Shown here: piece after piece, positions 24,821-35,647 of the stretch
Position numbering within the stretch: position 1 is the stretch's first letter
Layout of the letters: each line of letters begins with the position of its first letter
NCBI RefSeq assembly: GCF_025685395.1
Contig: NZ_JAGSYA010000004.1
Span: 1,550,001-1,614,000, forward strand
Origin: Terriglobus tenax
GTDB lineage: Bacteria; Acidobacteriota; Terriglobia; Terriglobales; Acidobacteriaceae
DNA length: 64,000 nt
Reading direction: 5' to 3'
Position numbers and translations under genes: made by a program
The notes under the pieces: generated by a model
Seen by the model: the letters and a program-made list of their open reading frames with translations, nothing else
What the model was told of the DNA's origin: nothing
Database searches by the model: none

Positions 24821-24884
24821 GTCATCCTGAGCGGATCTGTTTCTCCAAACACAACACCGGGTGCCCCATCCATGCGAAGCATGG
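24821..24884. repeat. Two dispersed repeat fragments side by side
   Basis: GTCATCCTGAGCGG (24821-24834) shares 13 bases with the copy at 29274. CCATGCGAAGCATGG (24870-24884) is a perfect 6-3-6 palindrome within GTGCCCCATCC...GGGTGGGCA; the inverse core CATGCTTCGCATG occurs at 32953. The interval 24791-24902 has no gene. Confidence 0.65.
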
Positions 24885-24902
24885 GTGGGCAATGCAGGAT
24901 TC

Positions 24903-25685
24903 CTACCGGCTGTTCAAATAAAAGAACCACCCCGCCACGGCACACCCGGTCACCACCACCACCACCCGCAGCACGTCACCATTCATCCGCCGCGCATACC
25001 TGGCGCCCAGCCAACCACCCAGCCCGGCAAAGACCATCGCCACCAGGCAGTAATGCCACACGACCGCTCCCCGCACAATGAAGGTGAACACCGCCGCCAG
25101 GTTTGACACGCACGCGCCCAGCACCTTCAGCGAGTTCAACTGGTGCATCTCTTCCACACCGAACAGCGCCATCACCGTCATGATCAGAAAACCGGCACCC
25201 GCGCCAAAGTAGCCGATGTAGAAGGTCACCGGCAGCAGCGCCAGCAACACGTACAGTACCGACGGTTTCCGCTCCAGGTGAGGATGTTCCGTACGGCCGC
25301 GCAGCCAGCGCGAGATGCGTCCGCTCACGCCAAAGATCAGCGACGCCGCCAGCAGCATCCACGGCAGCACACGCAGAAAAGTCGCCTCCCGCGTGCGCAG
25401 CAGAATCAGCGCCCCGCCAATGCCTCCAATGATGGAGGCCAGCACAACCACCCACGCAACATCGCGCCGCAGGTCATTCTTCAGCGCCGCCAGCGAAGTC
25501 AACTGCCCCGGCCAGATCGCCACCGTGTTCGTCGCATTTGCCTGGATAGGAGGAACCCCCACCGCCAGCATCGCCGGAAACGAGACAAACGACCCGCCGC
25601 CCGCCAGCGCGTTCATCACCCCGGCGATGAAAGAGGCAGCAACCAGCCATAGGTAGTGACCGTGTGTTGTCAGGTAGGAAGGCAT
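24903..25685 (-). CDS. TSUP-family transporter (TauE/SafE-like)
   Basis: Inner-membrane protein of ~260 residues with about eight helices. The repeated family motif appears as AGVMNALAGGGSFVSFPAML near the N-terminus and GYFGAGAGFLIMTVMALFG in the second half. TSUP proteins export sulfite, sulfoacetate or related organosulfur anions; the substrate is not fixed here. ATG at 25685 (MPSYLTTHG) lacks a clear ribosome site; the frame continues to 25730 through the gyrB terminator, so the shorter form is better. No sulfur genes are next to it. Confidence 0.88.
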   Translation of the reverse strand: MPSYLTTHGHYLWLVAASFIAGVMNALAGGGSFVSFPAMLAVGVPPIQANATNTVAIWPGQLTSLAALKNDLRRDVAWVVVLASIIGGIGGALILLRTREATFLRVLPWMLLAASLIFGVSGRISRWLRGRTEHPHLERKPSVLYVLLALLPVTFYIGYFGAGAGFLIMTVMALFGVEEMHQLNSLKVLGACVSNLAAVFTFIVRGAVVWHYCLVAMVFAGLGGWLGARYARRMNGDVLRVVVVVTGCAVAGWFFYLNSR

Positions 25686-25709
25686 GAGGTCTGCTTCTAT
25701 CTTACGAGC

Positions 25710-25742
25710 GCAAAACAAAGCGGAGACCAAAGGCCTCCGCTT
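25710..25742 (-). terminator. Rho-independent terminator of gyrB
   Basis: On the minus strand AAGCGGAGGCC (with TTT loop) pairs with GGTCTCCGCTT, followed by TGTTTTG. It starts 28 bases after the gyrB stop and separates gyrB from the TSUP gene. Confidence 0.75.
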
Positions 25743-25770
25743 GCTGTTCCCTGTCTGCTCTTCCCTGCTG

Positions 25771-28503
<2,733 letters not shown>

Positions 28504-28550
28504 AGCGCCTCCAGGTGCCGTTTTCCGTGCAAAATGGGACACTTTAAGCC

Positions 28551-29093
28551 ATGCCCTACAAGCTCCGCACCGCTCGCCCGAAAGAGATCCCCGCCCTGCA
28601 GCAGCTCATCGAGCAGTCCGTCCGTCACCTGCAGGCCACGGACTACGGCCCGGCCGAGATCGACGCAGCCGTCCGCACCATCTTCACTGTGGACACGCGC
28701 CTGGTCGCCGACGGCACCTACTTCGTCGCAGAAGACGAGACCGGCAGCTACGCCGCCTGCGGTGGATGGAGCCGCCGCAAGACCCTCTACGGAGGCGATG
28801 CCCAGGTGGAAGCCAAAGAGCCGGAACTGCTTGATCCTGCGGTAGATGCAGCCAAAATTCGGGCCATCTTCGTCCACCCCGCCCACGCCCGCCAGGGGCT
28901 CGGTTCCCTTGTCCTGAAAGCTGCGGAAGACGCTGCGGCCGCCGAAGGCTTCCGCGAATTGGAGATGGGCGCCACCCTCACCGGCTACCCCATCTACCTG
29001 AAAAAGGGCTATGTCGAAACCGAACGCCACCACGCCCCCATCGGCGACGGCCTGTCGATTGAGATTGTGAAGATGAGAAAGAGAGTTTCGTAA
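28551..29093 (+). CDS. GNAT-family N-acetyltransferase
   Basis: 180-residue acetyltransferase. The acetyl-CoA loop is IRAIFVHPAHARQGLGSLVL (R/QxxGxG/A) at ~residues 103-122, followed by the beta-bulge and YPIYLKKGYVETE, the motif-B strand. An N-terminal half resembling the acceptor lobe contains AAVRTIFTVDTRLVADGTY. The acceptor is unknown. ATG at 28551 has no strong ribosome site. Divergent from gyrB; a 44-codon ORF starts at its stop codon. Confidence 0.85.
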   Translation: MPYKLRTARPKEIPALQQLIEQSVRHLQATDYGPAEIDAAVRTIFTVDTRLVADGTYFVAEDETGSYAACGGWSRRKTLYGGDAQVEAKEPELLDPAVDAAKIRAIFVHPAHARQGLGSLVLKAAEDAAAAEGFRELEMGATLTGYPIYLKKGYVETERHHAPIGDGLSIEIVKMRKRVS

Positions 29094-29228
29094 ATGCGTT
29101 ACTACCTCTTCTGGAAAGTTGCAAGCGTTCTGATTGGCACCGGAATCGGCTTTGTTCTCATGGCTCGGCGCGATCTCAAACAGTGGAGAAAGAAACGAAA
29201 CACTTTACGGAAAGAACCGAAAAGGTGA
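29094..29228 (+). CDS. Small membrane protein, 44 residues
   Basis: MRYYLFWKVASVLIG starts directly at the base after the GNAT stop, with AGAAAGAGAG upstream. It has one membrane helix (VASVLIGTGIGFVLMA) and a strongly basic C-terminus (RRDLKQWRKKRNTLRKEPKR), so a cytoplasmic tail is expected by the positive-inside rule. No family recognised. Plausible, not proven. Confidence 0.45.
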   Translation: MRYYLFWKVASVLIGTGIGFVLMARRDLKQWRKKRNTLRKEPKR

Positions 29229-29229
29229 A

Positions 29230-29302
29230 CAGGTCCTTTACTGTCTCTCGGATGTCACCGCGAAATATAGGGTGTCATCCTGAGCGTAGCGAAGGACCTG
29301 CT
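29230..29302. repeat. Dispersed repeat with GTCATCCTGAGCG core
   Basis: CAGGTCCTT (29230-29238) and AAGGACCTG (29292-29300) are exact complements flanking a 53-base loop with GTCATCCTGAGCG (29274-29286). It fills the gap between the 44-residue ORF and the metE end. Confidence 0.6.
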
Positions 29303-29315
29303 GTTGTTTTTGCAA

Positions 29316-31577
29316 CTACCTCCCCACCAACTCTTCCCGTACCGCCTTCGCCGCCGCCACCAGGTTCCGCAGCGAGGCCTCCGTCTCCGGCCACTGGCGG
29401 GTCTTCAGGCCGCAGTCCGGATTCACCCATAACTGCTCTGCTTTCAAAGACTCCAGCGCCATGAGCAGCAGACCGCGCACCTCTTCCTCACCCGGAACGC
29501 GCGTGGCATGGATATCCCAGACGCCCGGACCAATCTCGTTCGGGTAGCCGTGCGCCCTGAAGTCCGCCAGCAGAGCCATCTTTGACCGCGCCGATTCCAT
29601 GGAGATCACATCCGCGTCCAGCGCCGCAATCGCCGGCAGAATCGTCTCAAACTCGGCGTAGCACATGTGGGTATGGATCTGCGTCTCGGCCCGGACGCCG
29701 CTGGTGGCCAGCCGGAAGGCCTTCACTGCCCAGTCCAGGTAGCCTGCATAGTCGCCCATGCGCAGCGGCAGCCCCTCGCGCAAAGCCGGCTCGTCCACCT
29801 GGATGACTCCAATGCCCGCCGCCTCCAGGTCGGCAATCTCCTTCCGCAGCGCCAACGCAATCTGGAACGTGGTCTCGCTCTCCGGGATGTCGTTGCGAAC
29901 AAAGGACCACTGCAGGATGGTCACAGGCCCGGTGAGCATGCCCTTCATCGGCTTTTGCGTGAGCGACTGCGCAAACTTCGACCAGCGAACGGTCATCGGC
30001 GCAGGACGCTCTACGTCGGCGTAGATGATGGGCGGCTTCACGCAGCGCGAACCGTAGCTCTGCACCCAGCCGTTGCGGGTGAAGGCGAAGCCGTCCAGCT
30101 GCTCGCCAAAGTACTCCACCATGTCATTGCGTTCGAACTCGCCGTGCACCAGGACATCCAGCCCCAGCTCCTCCTGGCGGCGGATGCACTCCTCGGTCGC
30201 GGCTTCCAGGAAGCTCTCGTAGGCTGCATCGTCCAGCAGCCCCTTGCGCCAGGCCGCGCGCTGGCGGCGCACCTCGGCGGTCTGCGGAAAGCTGCCGATG
30301 GTCGTCGTTGGCAGCAGCGGCAGTTTCAGCGCCTCGCGCTGCAGCGGAGCGCGGTCCGGATACGGCTGCGGACGGGCGAAATCGTCCTCCGTCAGTGCAG
30401 CCAGCTTCTGCTGCACGCGGCTGGAAGCTCCGCCACGCTGACCGGCAAAGTGCGCGGCGTTCGCCGCAAACGCGGCTTCGTCCCCGGTCGCCAGGTCGCG
30501 CAGCTCGCCAAGCTTCTGCACGGCAAAGCTTAGCCTTTCGAAGAGCCCGGAGGGCAGCTTATCCTCTCCGGCGGTGTCAAACGGAACGTGCAGCAGACTG
30601 CAGGACGGCGCCAGAACGACCCGATCCTGCCCCAGAACGGCGACGGCGCGAGCAATCAGAGACCGAACGGTCGCAAACTCCGACTTCCAGATGTTGCGGC
30701 CATCCACCACGCCCAGCGAGAGCGTCTTTTCCGGCGGCAGCGTCGCCAGAACCTCGTCCAGTTGCCCCGGAGCGCGCACCAGGTCAATGTGCAGACCGCT
30801 AACCGGCAGCGACGACGCCAGTTGCAGGTTGTCGCCCAGAGCGCCGAAATACGTCGCCACGGTAATGGAAACCGGGAGCTGCCCCAGCTCGGCGTAGGCG
30901 GCCTCGAAGGCGCGCTTCCACTCGATGGAAAGATCGGTGACCAGCACCGGCTCGTCGATCTGGACGTCCGCAGCTCCAGCGGCAATCAGCGCCTCCAGAA
31001 CCGCCTTGTACGCCAGCAGAAGACGCGGCAGCAGCGCCAGCCGCGAGCTGCCATCCACACTCTTGCCCAGCAGCAGAAGGGTGATGGGGCCAACTAGAAC
31101 CGGCCGCGTGACGATGCCCAGCGCCTTTGCCTCTTCAAACTCACGGACAGCCTTCGACGGATCGGCGATCAGGTGCAGACCGGCGGACCACTCCGGGACC
31201 AGGTAGTGGTAGTTGGTGTCAAACCACTTGGTCATCTCCAGCGCCGGCTGCTGGGCGCTGTTGCGGGCCATGTCAAAGTACTGGCCCAGGCTGACCGGGC
31301 CGCTGCCATAGCGGGCAGGGGTGGCACCCAGAAGAACGAGCGTGTCCAGCACCTGGTCGTAGAGGCTGAAGTCGTTGGAGGGGATAACGCCGATGCCGGC
31401 CTCTTTCTGCAACAGCCAATGACGGCGGCGCAGGTCGCGGGCGACGGCGAGCAGATCGTCTTCCGGGCTTTTGCCGGACCAGAAGGCCTCCAGGGCAAAC
31501 TTCAGCTCGCGGTTCTGGCCCATGCGGGGAAATCCCAGATTGGCAGTATTCAGCTTTGCGTTATTCAGAACAGACAT
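29316..31577 (-). CDS. metE: Cobalamin-independent methionine synthase
   Basis: Transfers methyl from 5-methyltetrahydropteroyl-triglutamate to homocysteine. From ATG 31577 (MSVLNNAKLNTANLGFPRMG) it has 753 residues, the normal length; the frame runs to 31946 only because the riboswitch leader lacks stops. C-terminal barrel zinc ligands appear in HTHMCYAEFE (His, Cys) and WVNPDCGLKTR (Cys); LPTTTIGSFPQT begins the catalytic half. The upstream cobalamin riboswitch explains control: B12 would switch metE off, implying a B12-dependent MetH elsewhere (inference). Confidence 0.97.
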   Translation of the reverse strand: MSVLNNAKLNTANLGFPRMGQNRELKFALEAFWSGKSPEDDLLAVARDLRRRHWLLQKEAGIGVIPSNDFSLYDQVLDTLVLLGATPARYGSGPVSLGQYFDMARNSAQQPALEMTKWFDTNYHYLVPEWSAGLHLIADPSKAVREFEEAKALGIVTRPVLVGPITLLLLGKSVDGSSRLALLPRLLLAYKAVLEALIAAGAADVQIDEPVLVTDLSIEWKRAFEAAYAELGQLPVSITVATYFGALGDNLQLASSLPVSGLHIDLVRAPGQLDEVLATLPPEKTLSLGVVDGRNIWKSEFATVRSLIARAVAVLGQDRVVLAPSCSLLHVPFDTAGEDKLPSGLFERLSFAVQKLGELRDLATGDEAAFAANAAHFAGQRGGASSRVQQKLAALTEDDFARPQPYPDRAPLQREALKLPLLPTTTIGSFPQTAEVRRQRAAWRKGLLDDAAYESFLEAATEECIRRQEELGLDVLVHGEFERNDMVEYFGEQLDGFAFTRNGWVQSYGSRCVKPPIIYADVERPAPMTVRWSKFAQSLTQKPMKGMLTGPVTILQWSFVRNDIPESETTFQIALALRKEIADLEAAGIGVIQVDEPALREGLPLRMGDYAGYLDWAVKAFRLATSGVRAETQIHTHMCYAEFETILPAIAALDADVISMESARSKMALLADFRAHGYPNEIGPGVWDIHATRVPGEEEVRGLLLMALESLKAEQLWVNPDCGLKTRQWPETEASLRNLVAAAKAVREELVGR

Positions 31578-31585
31578 GCGGTACA

Positions 31586-31619
31586 GGTTCCTTCCGGCGG
31601 GTTTGCCGCCTATGGAACC
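31586..31619 (-). promoter_or_regulatory. Hairpin able to mask the metE ribosome site
   Basis: On the metE strand GGTTCC, GGCGG, loop CAAAC, CCGCC and GGAACC nest into one stem-loop; the last arm overlaps AAGGAACC, the metE Shine-Dalgarno region, 9 bases before ATG. This suggests translational output of the riboswitch. No U-tract terminator is seen between aptamer and gene (31620-31751 is otherwise unassigned leader). Confidence 0.5.
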
Positions 31620-31751
31620 ACCCGTGCGCAGGCTTGTGCCTCCCACCGTAAACGGCGGAAAACAAAAGGAATCGTCTGCCGGGTCCACTCCACGAGACCA
31701 GCATTCGCAAACGCACGCCGGGGTGGGAGAGGGGTTGATCCGCTCCTCCTC

Positions 31752-31870
31752 GGTGGTGGCGGCAGGCCGGTACTCGGACTTTGGGAGAGAGCTCCCATCA
31801 CCGTTGCGGGACAGCGCCGGATTTTCACCAGCTTCCCCGATTAAGCGCCGCCCGTGAGCGGCAACACCTG
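31752..31870 (-). promoter_or_regulatory. Cobalamin (B12) riboswitch aptamer
   Basis: In order on the minus strand: GGTGTTGCCGCTCACGGGCG, TTAATCGGGGAAGCTGGTGA, AAATCCGGCGCTGTCCCGCA, ACGGTGATGGGAG, a CTCTCTCCC arm, and AGTCCGAGTACCGGCCTGCC. These are the conserved blocks of adenosylcobalamin-type aptamers, including GGGAA...GGTGAAAATCC...GCCCGCAAC-like core. It lies ~175 bases before metE, a standard B12-repressed target. Confidence 0.93.
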
Positions 31871-31915
31871 CACATGGATTAGTGTACTTGTCCGCGAGGA
31901 AGCGGTGGCTTATGA

Positions 31916-31940
31916 ACCCACCTTCGCTCAGCGAGGGTGG
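31916..31940. repeat. Dispersed palindrome, CCCACC...GGGTGG type
   Basis: AACCCACCTTCGCTCAGCGA followed by GGGTGG forms a compact hairpin between the riboswitch and the rpmI promoter region. It is a shorter relative of the copies at 32990 and 49417. In 31871-32042 I also see TATACT at 31998-32003, a probable -10 for rpmI, without a good -35. Confidence 0.65.
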
Positions 31941-32042
31941 CTGCACTACGGATGGTGCAACCGAGTGGAATGGGGAGGCCCTGATTCGATTCTGGGGTAT
32001 ACTGAAAAACGTTGTTCAATGCAGTAATTCTCTAGGATTAAC

Positions 32043-32240
32043 ATGCCTAAAATGAAGACCCACTCCGGTGCGGCGAAGCGGTTCAAGAAGACTGGCACGG
32101 GCAAGATCAAGCGCGGCCAGACCAAGACCCGTCACATCCTCACCTCGAAGTCCAGCAAGACGAAGCGCCACCTTGGCGGTCCGGCTTATGTGTCTGACGG
32201 CGATCATGCCAAGGTCAGCCGCATGATTCCTTACGCCTGA
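32043..32240 (+). CDS. rpmI: 50S ribosomal protein L35
   Basis: 65 residues, highly basic, [20 protein letters not shown] at the start and a [20 protein letters not shown] end, typical of bL35. AGGATTA lies before ATG. A TATACT -10 is 40 bp upstream. It normally follows infC in an infC-rpmI-rplT operon; here metE lies upstream on the other strand, so infC is elsewhere. rplT follows after 185 bp. Confidence 0.97.
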   Translation: MPKMKTHSGAAKRFKKTGTGKIKRGQTKTRHILTSKSSKTKRHLGGPAYVSDGDHAKVSRMIPYA

Positions 32241-32425
32241 GCGTAAGTGGACTTCTGGAAGTAGATTTCAGGTCGAGCCGCTGGAAGCAGCAACGGGCCA
32301 AGAAAAGCGTACCGGCCCCTCGGTGAGCACACAGTGCAAAGCCGATACCAGACCTGGAGCAGCAAGCGTGTGAAGAGGTGCTCTCACCTCCAGCCGCTAG
32401 AACAGTACGCAAAAGGAGAAACACG

Positions 32426-32800
32426 ATGCCCCGCGTAAAACGTGGCACAAAGCGGAATGACCGGCGCAAAAAGATCCTCAAGCGCGCAAGTGGTTACTTC
32501 CTTACAAAGTCGAAGCTCTACCAGGCAGCACAGGAAGCCGTAGAGCGTGGTCTTAAGTTTGCCTACACCGGCCGTAAGCAGAAGAAGCGTCAGTTCCGCT
32601 CGCTGTGGATCGTCCGTATCGGCGCCGCCGCCAAGCTGAATGGCCTGAGCTACTCCATGTTCATCAGCGGCCTGAAGAAGGCCGGCGTTGAGCTGGACCG
32701 CAAGGTTCTGGCCGACATCGCCGTGCATGACGCCGCGGGCTTCACCGCCCTGGCGCAGCAGGCCAAGGACGCCAACGCCGCCGCCAAGCAGGCTGCGTAA
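32426..32800 (+). CDS. rplT: 50S ribosomal protein L20
   Basis: 124 residues from ATG 32426 ([20 protein letters not shown]) with AAAAGGAGAA upstream; the frame opens at 32378 but only the shorter form has a ribosome site and the family start. Contains [19 protein letters not shown] and [20 protein letters not shown], the rRNA-binding core. The 185-nt rpmI-rplT spacer (32241-32425) holds GAGGTGCTCTCACCTC near 32375, a hairpin next to the ribosome site that could serve L20 autocontrol. A terminator follows at 32822. Confidence 0.97.
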   Translation: MPRVKRGTKRNDRRKKILKRASGYFLTKSKLYQAAQEAVERGLKFAYTGRKQKKRQFRSLWIVRIGAAAKLNGLSYSMFISGLKKAGVELDRKVLADIAVHDAAGFTALAQQAKDANAAAKQAA

Positions 32801-32821
32801 GCTTCCAGCAGAAATCAGGTG

Positions 32822-32854
32822 AAAGACGCGACTCCGGTCGCGTCTTTTGCTTTT
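32822..32854 (+). terminator. Rho-independent terminator of rpmI-rplT
   Basis: AAAGACGCGAC (32822-32832) with loop TCCG pairs exactly with GTCGCGTCTTT (32837-32847), followed by TGCTTTT. It starts 22 bases after the rplT stop. Confidence 0.9.
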
Positions 32855-32952
32855 AACCGCCTCCGGGGCTGAAGCTCCGTTTCTTGCTGTCTCATTTCAG
32901 GGGGCCTGAAGGCCGTGCTCCCTCCCGGATCGTGCTGTGCGCGATCTTCCCC

Positions 32953-33026
32953 CATGCTTCGCATGAAGGGGTTACCGCGTTTGGGCTCACGAACCCACCC
33001 TTGGCTCCGCGAGGGTGGGACACCCG
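32953..33026. repeat. Cluster of dispersed palindromes
   Basis: CATGCTTCGCATG (32953-32965) is followed by CGAACCCACCCTTGGCTCCG, then CGAGGGTGGGACACCC (32990-33025). The second element matches 49417-49452 at all positions but its centre. Between terminator and these lie GGGGCTGAAGCTCC and GGGCCTGAAGGCC, related to 13766-13825. The interval 32855-33046 contains only repeats. Confidence 0.75.
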
Positions 33027-33046
33027 GTGTAGGTTTGAAGATTGCT

Positions 33047-35647
33047 TTACTGCAGGCCTTTGACTGGCAGTATCACGTCCGTCTCCAGCAGAGGCAACAC
33101 CACACGGACGGTGGTGCCATGACCGGGCTGCGTATCCACTTCAATGTGGCCTCCGTGACGCTCCACAATCTCATGCGAGATGTAGAGGCCGAGGCCGTTG
33201 CCAAGGTCGCCCTTGGTGGTGAAGAAGGGCTTGAAGATCTGGCTGCGGACATGGTCATCCATACCGGCGCCATGATCGGTGGCTTCAATAACCAGTCCCC
33301 TGGCTTCAGACCGCGCGCGCAGCATGATGGTTCCGCCGATGTGACTGGCATCGATGGCGTTTGAGACCAGGTTGGCGACGACCTGACGGATCTGGCCGAC
33401 CATGCCGTAGTAGCGCAGTCCCCTGTCGCCCAGCGTCTGCACCGTGACATGGCGATTGTTCGACTTGCCGTGGAAGAGGCGCAGAACCTCCTCGAACATC
33501 TCGTCGAGCGCCATCCAGTCGAAGCGCTCCTGGTTTTCGCGGGTCCAGCGCAGGGTCTGCTTGGTAATGCCGCTGATGCGGATCAGCTCACTCTCGACCA
33601 TCGTGATGTACTCGGTGGCCGAGCGGTTGCTCTCATCCACCTCCTGCCGCAGCAGGTACATCAGGTTGGTAATAGCTTCGAGCGGATTGTTGATCTCATG
33701 CGCGATGACGGAGGTCATGCGGCCGGTGATGGCCAGCTTCTCGGCCATACGAATGGCGGCTTCGCGCTCCTTACGTTCGGTCAGGTCGGCGCACATGCCA
33801 ACCCAGCCGGCACGCACGGCGCCAAGGCCACGGAAGGGCACAGCGCGGACAAGGTTCCAGCGCGGTTCGCCATCCGGAGACTGGAAGCGGAGCTCTTCTT
33901 CAAACAGAATGCCTTCGCGGATGGCGTTGCTCCATGCGTCGGCGCAGCGGGCTTCGTCTTCCGGAATCAGGCGGCCGCCTTCGAACCAGCGGCCTTTCTC
34001 GTTCAGGCCGGCGTCGTGCCACTGCTGGTTCACATAGGTCAACTCACCGCTGTCATTGGCGGTAAAGATCTTGGTGGGCAGCGAGTGGGTCAACTGGTCA
34101 AAGCGTGCCTCGGCAAGCTGCGCCTCTTCTTCAGCGCGGCGCAGGCTGATGGTCATCAGTGCGGAACGGAACTCGCGCGCGGACTCGATCTGCATGCCGG
34201 ACCATTCGACGGAGCGGCCACGGACGATCTGCTTCCACAGCTCGAACGAGTGGCGCGGTTCCAGCAGCTTGATGGATTCCAGGCTCTCCCCGGGATCACC
34301 CGCCCACTTTACGGTCTGCACAATCTCCGGACGGAACCACAGGATGTAGCGGCGGCGCACATCGGAGATACGGATGGCGATCATGCCGCTGGCCGCATCC
34401 GCGATCGAGCCAGCCCACGGCAGATGTGTCCCCAGGCAATGCGTGGAGAAGACCTCGAGCTCAGGCTGCGTATCCAGCCAGTCGATAATGCCTTTCACCT
34501 GCTCCTCGGTAGGAGTCTTACCGTGGCAAGTCAGCCGGTCATCCATCCACAGCGCCGCTCCCCCGGCGGAGGTTACCTCCAGCAGCTCGGCGGCCTCACC
34601 CTCCAGGGTGTCCATGTAGTTCACCGTCGCGGCAATGCGCGTCAGCAGCTTGTGCTGGATGGCGTGATAGTGCACGGTCTCTTCCAACTGGGTCGAGGTG
34701 CGGAAGGCTGAGAGCTGGTTGCCGACGATCTTGGTCAGCATGTCGCAGGCGGAGCGCACCAGGTAAGGCACGGCGCGCGGCTCCGCGTGATGACCGCTGA
34801 TCAGGCCCCAAAGGCGGCCCTCCACAACAACGGAGAGCGACATGGACGAAAGCGTGCGCATGTTGCGCATGTATGCCAGGTGAATGGGAGAGACGCTGCG
34901 CAGAACGCAGCTGGACATGTCAAAGGAACGGGTATGCTCTCCGGGCAAACCGCTCAGCGGCGAGGGCTTGTAGGACACATCCGGAATGATGCGGACGGTG
35001 TTGGCCAGGTAGAGAGCGCGTGCCTGCTGCGGGATGTCGGTTCCCGGGAAGCGAAGATCCAGGTAGCTGGGAAGGCGTCCGTTGTTCACCTCATTCAGCA
35101 CGGTGCCGTGGCCGAACTCGTCAAAGGAGTAGAGCAGAACGCGGTCAAAGCCGGTAAGGTCAGCCACCTGCTGCACGATGGACTGTCGCAGGTCATTTTC
35201 GGTGGTGAGCTTGGAGAGTGTGCCGACAAAGTTGGTGATGACCGCGTTCATCATCTCCGGGCCAACAAGACGATCCTGCTTTTCAAACTCGAGGACGCGG
35301 CGGCCGTTAACGATGTGCGTCACCACGCTGTACAACTCACCGCACAGATGGAAGGAGCCGAGATAGAGTACGGTTCCCGCGGGCGGCCTGCTGGCATGAT
35401 GCCGGATCGCAGCCAGCAGCTCCCGGTCGAAAAGGACATCGATGCCGGCGCCAAGGATCAGCTTCAGTGGCTTGCCGAGGAGATCCGCGGCATTTTCGCT
35501 GGCCACGACGATCTTATCGTCCTCATCCAGCGCCAGCAGGAATCCATGCGGCTGCACCGACCCGGGGATGCGGATGTTTTCATCCTCGCAGTGCTGAAGA
35601 TCCTTCAACAGCGCTCTTTCGTCGAAACTTTGGTTCTCACCGCCCAT
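33047..35647 (-). CDS. bphP: Bacteriophytochrome histidine kinase
   Basis: Red/far-red photoreceptor kinase, 866 residues. PAS2 domain with the biliverdin-binding Cys20 in LQHCEDENIRIPGSVQPHGF; GAF with FPGTDIPQQAR (Asp204, usually PASDIP) and SPIHLAYMRNM (His256); PHY with tongue motif PRHSF at ~464; a PAS domain at ~515-625; then HisKA with phospho-His650 in IAHEINNPLEAI and HATPase (NLVSNAIDASH, DHGAGMDDHV, GNGLGLYIS). There is no receiver domain and no response regulator nearby. The start overlaps the heme oxygenase by 11 bp. Confidence 0.95.
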   Translation of the reverse strand: MGGENQSFDERALLKDLQHCEDENIRIPGSVQPHGFLLALDEDDKIVVASENAADLLGKPLKLILGAGIDVLFDRELLAAIRHHASRPPAGTVLYLGSFHLCGELYSVVTHIVNGRRVLEFEKQDRLVGPEMMNAVITNFVGTLSKLTTENDLRQSIVQQVADLTGFDRVLLYSFDEFGHGTVLNEVNNGRLPSYLDLRFPGTDIPQQARALYLANTVRIIPDVSYKPSPLSGLPGEHTRSFDMSSCVLRSVSPIHLAYMRNMRTLSSMSLSVVVEGRLWGLISGHHAEPRAVPYLVRSACDMLTKIVGNQLSAFRTSTQLEETVHYHAIQHKLLTRIAATVNYMDTLEGEAAELLEVTSAGGAALWMDDRLTCHGKTPTEEQVKGIIDWLDTQPELEVFSTHCLGTHLPWAGSIADAASGMIAIRISDVRRRYILWFRPEIVQTVKWAGDPGESLESIKLLEPRHSFELWKQIVRGRSVEWSGMQIESAREFRSALMTISLRRAEEEAQLAEARFDQLTHSLPTKIFTANDSGELTYVNQQWHDAGLNEKGRWFEGGRLIPEDEARCADAWSNAIREGILFEEELRFQSPDGEPRWNLVRAVPFRGLGAVRAGWVGMCADLTERKEREAAIRMAEKLAITGRMTSVIAHEINNPLEAITNLMYLLRQEVDESNRSATEYITMVESELIRISGITKQTLRWTRENQERFDWMALDEMFEEVLRLFHGKSNNRHVTVQTLGDRGLRYYGMVGQIRQVVANLVSNAIDASHIGGTIMLRARSEARGLVIEATDHGAGMDDHVRSQIFKPFFTTKGDLGNGLGLYISHEIVERHGGHIEVDTQPGHGTTVRVVLPLLETDVILPVKGLQ

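Noticed and set aside
24940-24965. CACCACC run as a repeat array
   Set aside because: Encodes the Val-rich last helix of the TSUP protein on the minus strand.
31578-31946. N-terminal extension of metE by 123 codons
   Set aside because: It translates the cobalamin riboswitch and a dispersed repeat; MetE homologues start at MSVLNNAKL-like sequence.
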